DNA from: Lentzea xinjiangensis
Lineage (GTDB): Bacteria > Actinomycetota > Actinomycetes > Mycobacteriales > Pseudonocardiaceae
Assembly (NCBI RefSeq): GCF_900110955.1
Contig: NZ_FOFR01000001.1
Location: 666,410-730,409, forward strand
DNA: 64,000 nt
Direction of reading: 5' to 3'
The position numbers were made by a program, and so were the translations under genes. Positions 55,779-64,000 of this stretch are shown in pieces (within the stretch, counting starts at the first letter, position 1; every line of letters starts with the position of its first letter). The notes under the pieces are model-generated. The model was not told the origin of the DNA and did not search any database. It saw nothing but the letters and a program-made list of their open reading frames with translations.

Positions 55779-57004
55779 TCCTGCGGTCGACGAAGCTCAA
55801 GATCGGCGCGTTCGTGCTGGTCGCCCTGCTGGGCGTCTCGTACGTCAGCGCGACCTACATCGGCCTGTTCAAGCCGGCGTCGACGGTGGTGACGATGCAG
55901 CTCGCCGACTCCGGCGGCATCTTCACCAACGCCGAGGTCACCTACCGCGGCGTCACGATCGGCCGCGTCGGGCAGCTCCGGCTGACCGCGGACGGCATCG
56001 AGGTGGACCTGGAGCTGGACGCCGACGCGCCGCGCGTGCCGGCGGCGACCGAGGCCGTCGTGGCCAACCGGTCGGCGGTCGGCGAGCAGTACGTGGACCT
56101 GCGGCCCAAGAGCGACGGCGGCCCGTACCTGGAAGCCGGGTCGGTCATCCCGCGCTCGGCGACGAAGACACCGCCTCCCGTCGACGGGCTGCTGTCGAAC
56201 CTGGACGCGTTCGCGTCGTCGGTGCCCACCGACTCGTTGAGGACGGTCGTCGACGAGCTGCACACGGCGTTCAACGGCACCGGTGGCGACCTGCAGGTCC
56301 TCATCGACAACACCGCGGCGTTCACCCGGGCCGCCAAGGAGCACCTGCCGCAGACCACCCAGCTGCTGAAGGACGGCCGGATCGTGCTGGCCACGCAGGC
56401 CTCGCAGGGCGGCGCGATCCGCTCGTTCAGCGGTGACCTGCGGTTGCTCGCGGAGCAGCTCAAGGCCTCCGACGGCGACCTGCGGAGGCTGATCGTGGCG
56501 GTGCCGCCGGCGGCGGAGCAGGTCTCGGCGTTGCTCAAGGAGAGCGGGCCCAACCTCGGGGTGGTCTTCGCGAACCTGCTGACCACGTCGAACATCCTCG
56601 TGACCAGGCGTGACGGCCTGGAGCAGCTCGCGGTGACGTACCCCATCGTCGTCGGCGGCGGCTTCACCGTGGCCCCTGGTGACGGCACCGCGCACTTCGG
56701 GCTCGCGTTGAACGTCTTCGACCCGATGCCGTGCACCGTCGGCTACGAGGGCACGACCATCCGTCCGGGCAGTGACACCTCGGCCGCGCCGCTGAACACA
56801 CAGGCCTATTGCGCTCTCGCGCGCGGGTCGGCGACATCGGTGCGAGGCTCGCAGAATGCTCCATACGGAGGAACGCCGACCACGCCGGTCGGCAACGCGA
56901 CGACGCAGCCGGGCCAGGAGCCGGCCGGGCAGCAGGCGGTGCCGGAGCTGCCGCTGCTGACGTCGCTGGGCCAGCTGCTCGGGGTGCCGGAGGGGAAGAA
57001 GTAG
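55775..57004 (+). CDS. MCE family protein, MceF position
   Basis: 409 residues, GTG start overlapping mceE. N-terminal helix LKIGAFVLVALLGVSYVSAT, MCE domain (GIFTNAEVTYRGVTIGRVGQ), helical part and a C-terminal domain with FDPMPCTVGYEG. The last subunit; the downstream gene shares one base with its stop. Confidence 0.93.
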   Translation: MILRSTKLKIGAFVLVALLGVSYVSATYIGLFKPASTVVTMQLADSGGIFTNAEVTYRGVTIGRVGQLRLTADGIEVDLELDADAPRVPAATEAVVANRSAVGEQYVDLRPKSDGGPYLEAGSVIPRSATKTPPPVDGLLSNLDAFASSVPTDSLRTVVDELHTAFNGTGGDLQVLIDNTAAFTRAAKEHLPQTTQLLKDGRIVLATQASQGGAIRSFSGDLRLLAEQLKASDGDLRRLIVAVPPAAEQVSALLKESGPNLGVVFANLLTTSNILVTRRDGLEQLAVTYPIVVGGGFTVAPGDGTAHFGLALNVFDPMPCTVGYEGTTIRPGSDTSAAPLNTQAYCALARGSATSVRGSQNAPYGGTPTTPVGNATTQPGQEPAGQQAVPELPLLTSLGQLLGVPEGKK

Positions 57005-57504
57005 TGCGGATCTTCACGGTGGTCGCCGCGGCCTTCGCGGTGCTGATGTTCGGCTACGCCGCCTACTCCGGCGTGGCCTGGTACTCGGCGGCGAACTCGG
57101 CGGAGGCGCGGTTCGCCGCCGAGCGCGACGAAGCCCTGCGCTCGGGCCAGGTCGGCATCGCGAACTTCCTGACGCTCGACTACCGCAAGGTCGACGAGGA
57201 CCTGCAGCGCTGGCTCAGCTCGTCGACCGGCGACCTGCGCGCCGAGATCGACAAGGACCGGGACTCGCGCAAGAAGCAGCTCGTCGAGGCCAAGTCCGTG
57301 ACCACGTCGAAGGTCCTCGACGCCGCCGTCACCGAGCTCGACGACCGCGCGGGCACCGCGTCGGTGATCGCCGTCGTCGAGAGCACCGTGACGCCGGACG
57401 GCGGTCAGCAGGTCACCAAGATCAACCGATTCCTGACCGAGCTGACCCGCACCGACGACGGCTGGAAGCTGAGCCAGCTCGGCCCGCTGCGGGCCGGCGT
57501 CTGA
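57004..57504 (+). CDS. Mce-associated membrane protein
   Basis: 166 residues, GTG sharing one base with the mceF stop. An N-terminal helix (VVAAAFAVLMFGYAAYSGVAW) and an exported NTF2-like domain (LTLDYRKVDEDLQRWLSSST onwards) are typical of the Mas/Mam proteins encoded after mceF, which stabilise Mce complexes. Confidence 0.88.
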   Translation: MRIFTVVAAAFAVLMFGYAAYSGVAWYSAANSAEARFAAERDEALRSGQVGIANFLTLDYRKVDEDLQRWLSSSTGDLRAEIDKDRDSRKKQLVEAKSVTTSKVLDAAVTELDDRAGTASVIAVVESTVTPDGGQQVTKINRFLTELTRTDDGWKLSQLGPLRAGV

Positions 57505-57527
57505 CCCGGCGCGAGTTGATTGGACGA

Positions 57528-58463
57528 GTGCACGTGCCCCCATCCCGCCGCCGCCCCATCCCCACGCCACCGGCAGGAGGCCGCCCCAGGGTCGCCGGTC
57601 TGAACCGGCGCCCGCCCGCGCCCGCCCCGGCACCCGCCGAGCCCGCCGCACCTGCCGAGCCCGCTGCACCTGCCGAGCCCGCTGCACCCGTTGCGCCTGC
57701 CGAGCCCGTTGCGCCCGCCGCGCCCGCCGCGCCCGCTGAGGCTGCCGAGACCGTCGCGCCTGCCGGGCCGACCGAGGTCACCGAGGCTGCCGCGCCTGCT
57801 GAGGCCGAGGTCGTGCCCGAGGAGGTCGTCGAGGCCGCGGAGCCGGCCGATCCCGCGCCGTCCGCCGCGAAGAAGCCCGAGCCCGTCGCCGCGAAGAAGC
57901 CCGAGCCGGACCCCTCGGGGTCCGCGCCCGTCCGGCCGGCCTGGGTGCTGCCGGTGGTCCTGCTCGTGATCGGCGGGCTGCTGGGTGGCCTCGGCACGTT
58001 CTTCCTGGTGAAGTCCCGCTCGGTGTCCTACGACGCCGCGCTGGTCGACCCCGCGACCACCTCGTCGGTGAACGGCCAGGTCCGCGAGGCCGTGGAGAAG
58101 TCGTTCTCGTACAACTTCGCCGACGTCGCGGCCACGGAGAAGGCGGCGAAGGAGCTGCTCACCGGCAAGGCCCTGTGCCAGTACAACGCCGTGTTCGGCC
58201 CGGTGAAGGAGGTCGCGCCGCAGCAGAAGCTCGTCGTGAACGTCCGTGTGGTGTCGTCAGCCGTGTCGTCGCTCAAGAACGGACATGCCACCGTGCTGGT
58301 CTTCGCGGACCAGGTCACCACCCGCACCACCGACAACCAGTCCGGCGGCGGCACGGCCATGCTGCGCGTGAGCGCGAAGGACGACGGCGGCCGGTGGAAG
58401 ATCGACAACCTGGAGATGTTCGGCGCGACCGCCGAGCAGAATCGCCAGCTCCAGGGCTGCTGA
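57528..58463 (+). CDS. Mce-associated protein with Ala/Pro/Glu-rich N-terminus
   Basis: About 311 residues; GTG at 57528 or 57534, no clear ribosome-binding site. Residues 30-140 are PAEPAAPAEP-type repeats, followed by a membrane helix (WVLPVVLLVIGGLLGGLGTF, near 143-162) and an outer domain like that of the preceding protein (SFSYNFADVAATEKAAKELL onwards) with two cysteines. The final gene of the mce operon. Confidence 0.82.
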   Translation: MHVPPSRRRPIPTPPAGGRPRVAGLNRRPPAPAPAPAEPAAPAEPAAPAEPAAPVAPAEPVAPAAPAAPAEAAETVAPAGPTEVTEAAAPAEAEVVPEEVVEAAEPADPAPSAAKKPEPVAAKKPEPDPSGSAPVRPAWVLPVVLLVIGGLLGGLGTFFLVKSRSVSYDAALVDPATTSSVNGQVREAVEKSFSYNFADVAATEKAAKELLTGKALCQYNAVFGPVKEVAPQQKLVVNVRVVSSAVSSLKNGHATVLVFADQVTTRTTDNQSGGGTAMLRVSAKDDGGRWKIDNLEMFGATAEQNRQLQGC

Positions 58464-59160
58464 GCCGCGAGCGGGTCACACGGCGCCGAGGAGAGGTGGC
58501 CGGACGCGACCGGTGGCGGTCGGACGGGGCACAGCGGCACGCTCGCGCTCGGACCGGCCTCTCGCCTGGCGGCCGCGCGACGCACCTGCGCTCCGCCTGC
58601 CTGGGCCCCTGCTCGCACGAGCCTCCGCCCCGGTCGAACCCTCCGCTCGCCCGAGCTTCTACTTGGCCGACCCCTTCGCTCACATGAGCCAGCAGCTCAC
58701 CTGAGCCAGCAGCTCACCTGAGCCGCCGGCCCCCGAGCCGCCCGCCTACCCGAGCCGGCACCCCGATCCGACACCCTCCGAGCCGGCACCCCCACCCGAG
58801 CTGGCAGCTCACCCCAGCCGCCACCCGAGATCGTTTGGCTCAGGCCGGTGCGCCCGCCGCCCAGCCCTCCGCTAAGATCAACAACTCTCCGGAGTGCCCT
58901 GGATGCACCCCGGGCACACCCTCCGCCAGCCCTGACACGCGTGATCTCAGTCACATGGATCTCGTGGCGCTCTGTAAGACCACTTGAAGACCGTCAAACT
59001 CCCACCGAATCGGCCGCATCCGTGTTTGCGCAGGTCAATTGCGTGACCTCCGGTAAACTTCGCTCCATCCAGAGGGTGGATCGATCCGCAACATCTTGAC
59101 TGCGCGCTCATGCAGGGTCACTCTGTCGGTGAGCAAGAGGAGGGTCCTTCCAGGTGCCTC
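58464..59160. other. Intergenic region between the mce operon and rpoB
   Basis: About 700 bases with no convincing gene. The first part is rich in GAGCC/AGCC pentamers and contains a 17-bp tandem duplication TGAGCCAGCAGCTCACC at 58685-58701 and 58702-58718. The last 250 bases have lower GC and precede the rpoB promoters. Confidence 0.55.
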
Positions 59161-59189
59161 TCGACAGTCGCCGTGCGCGTGGCTAGACT
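59161..59189 (+). promoter_or_regulatory. rpoB promoter P1 (predicted)
   Basis: TCGACA -35, 17-base spacer, TAGACT -10, predicting a start near 59196 and a leader of about 120 bases. Confidence 0.6.
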
Positions 59190-59260
59190 GCCCCTTTGCG
59201 CTGCCCATTTTCCGCTTGCCCTTCGCCGAGAGCGTGGATTAGTCGAGCAGCGCCGCACCC

Positions 59261-59289
59261 TTGACAGCCGTGCTAGTTCGCTCTAGCCA
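59261..59289 (+). promoter_or_regulatory. rpoB promoter P2 (predicted)
   Basis: A perfect TTGACA -35, 17-base spacer, TAGCCA -10. The start would be near 59296, giving a leader of about 20 bases that just includes the ribosome-binding site. Confidence 0.5.
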
Positions 59290-59315
59290 GCTATTTGTCC
59301 CTGGAAGGACGCATC

Positions 59316-62801
<3,486 letters not shown>

Positions 62802-62901
62802 TCACCTCGCCGGCAGGGGGAGGGGATGCCTCCCGCGTCCCCTCCGCCGGCCCTCCGACCAGCTCCTTTGCCACCGATATAAAAAGGGGAAGAGAGTAGA
62901 C

Positions 62902-64000
<1,099 letters not shown>

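Noticed and set aside
58513-58704. Small open frame in the mce-rpoB gap
   Set aside because: Arg/Pro-rich translation from low-complexity sequence, no ribosome-binding site.

Overview
The window is high-GC actinobacterial chromosome, most likely from the Pseudonocardiaceae (Lentzea, Saccharothrix or Amycolatopsis-like). This rests on the codon use, the RpoB/RpoC N-termini, the tRNA-Thr, tRNA-Met, rpmG, hadAB, tRNA-Trp, secE, nusG, rplK, rplA order shared with mycobacteria, and MceG and Mce proteins next to rplJL and rpoBC. It is mostly core genome, with short accessory stretches at about 19.4-36 kb and 43.3-45.9 kb.

Layout. (1) 1-13.2 kb: the energy-conserving NADH dehydrogenase operon nuoE(partial)-F-G-H-I-J-K-L-M-N, tightly overlapped, then a polyprenyl diphosphate synthase that probably makes the menaquinone side chain. 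(2) 13.2-24.4 kb: a RarD-type permease, a membrane-anchored Glu/Pro-repeat protein, 2-oxoacid:ferredoxin oxidoreductase korA-korB, an enoyl-CoA hydratase-family protein, an Lrp regulator divergent from a dimethylargininase-like enzyme, a methyltransferase, and a lytic transglycosylase behind a long structured leader. (3) 24.4-28.7 kb: a LysR regulator, an orphan three-gene set of complex I-like subunits (NuoB, NuoC and NuoI types only), HtpX, a decayed rmlA fragment and YajQ. (4) 28.8-36 kb: tRNA-Tyr, a membrane-anchored XRE regulator with a small overlapping partner, a candidate structured RNA, a PP2C-like protein, an HxlR-controlled operon (imine-reductase-like, SDR, AhpD-like), and PhzF. 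(5) 36-43.3 kb: a GGDEF/EAL protein, tRNA-Thr, tRNA-Met, rpmG, hadA-hadB, tRNA-Trp, secE, nusG, rplK, rplA. (6) 43.3-47.2 kb: a GlxA-type AraC regulator, a second imine-reductase-like gene with a damaged Rossmann fold, a membrane protein, and rplJ-rplL. (7) 47.4-58.5 kb: a complete mce operon (mceG ATPase, two YrbE permeases, MceA-F, two Mce-associated proteins). (8) 59.2-64 kb: rpoB and the start of rpoC.

The observations I think most deserve follow-up are: the candidate riboswitch-like leader with a Crp-like site in front of the lytic transglycosylase (23.06-23.25 kb); the minimal nuoB-C-I module (25.6-27.0 kb); the structured, terminator-ended candidate RNA at 30.9-31.2 kb; the rmlA remnant on the minus strand; and the in-frame deletion in the second imine-reductase paralogue. 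No CRISPR array, IS element, prophage or restriction system was seen.
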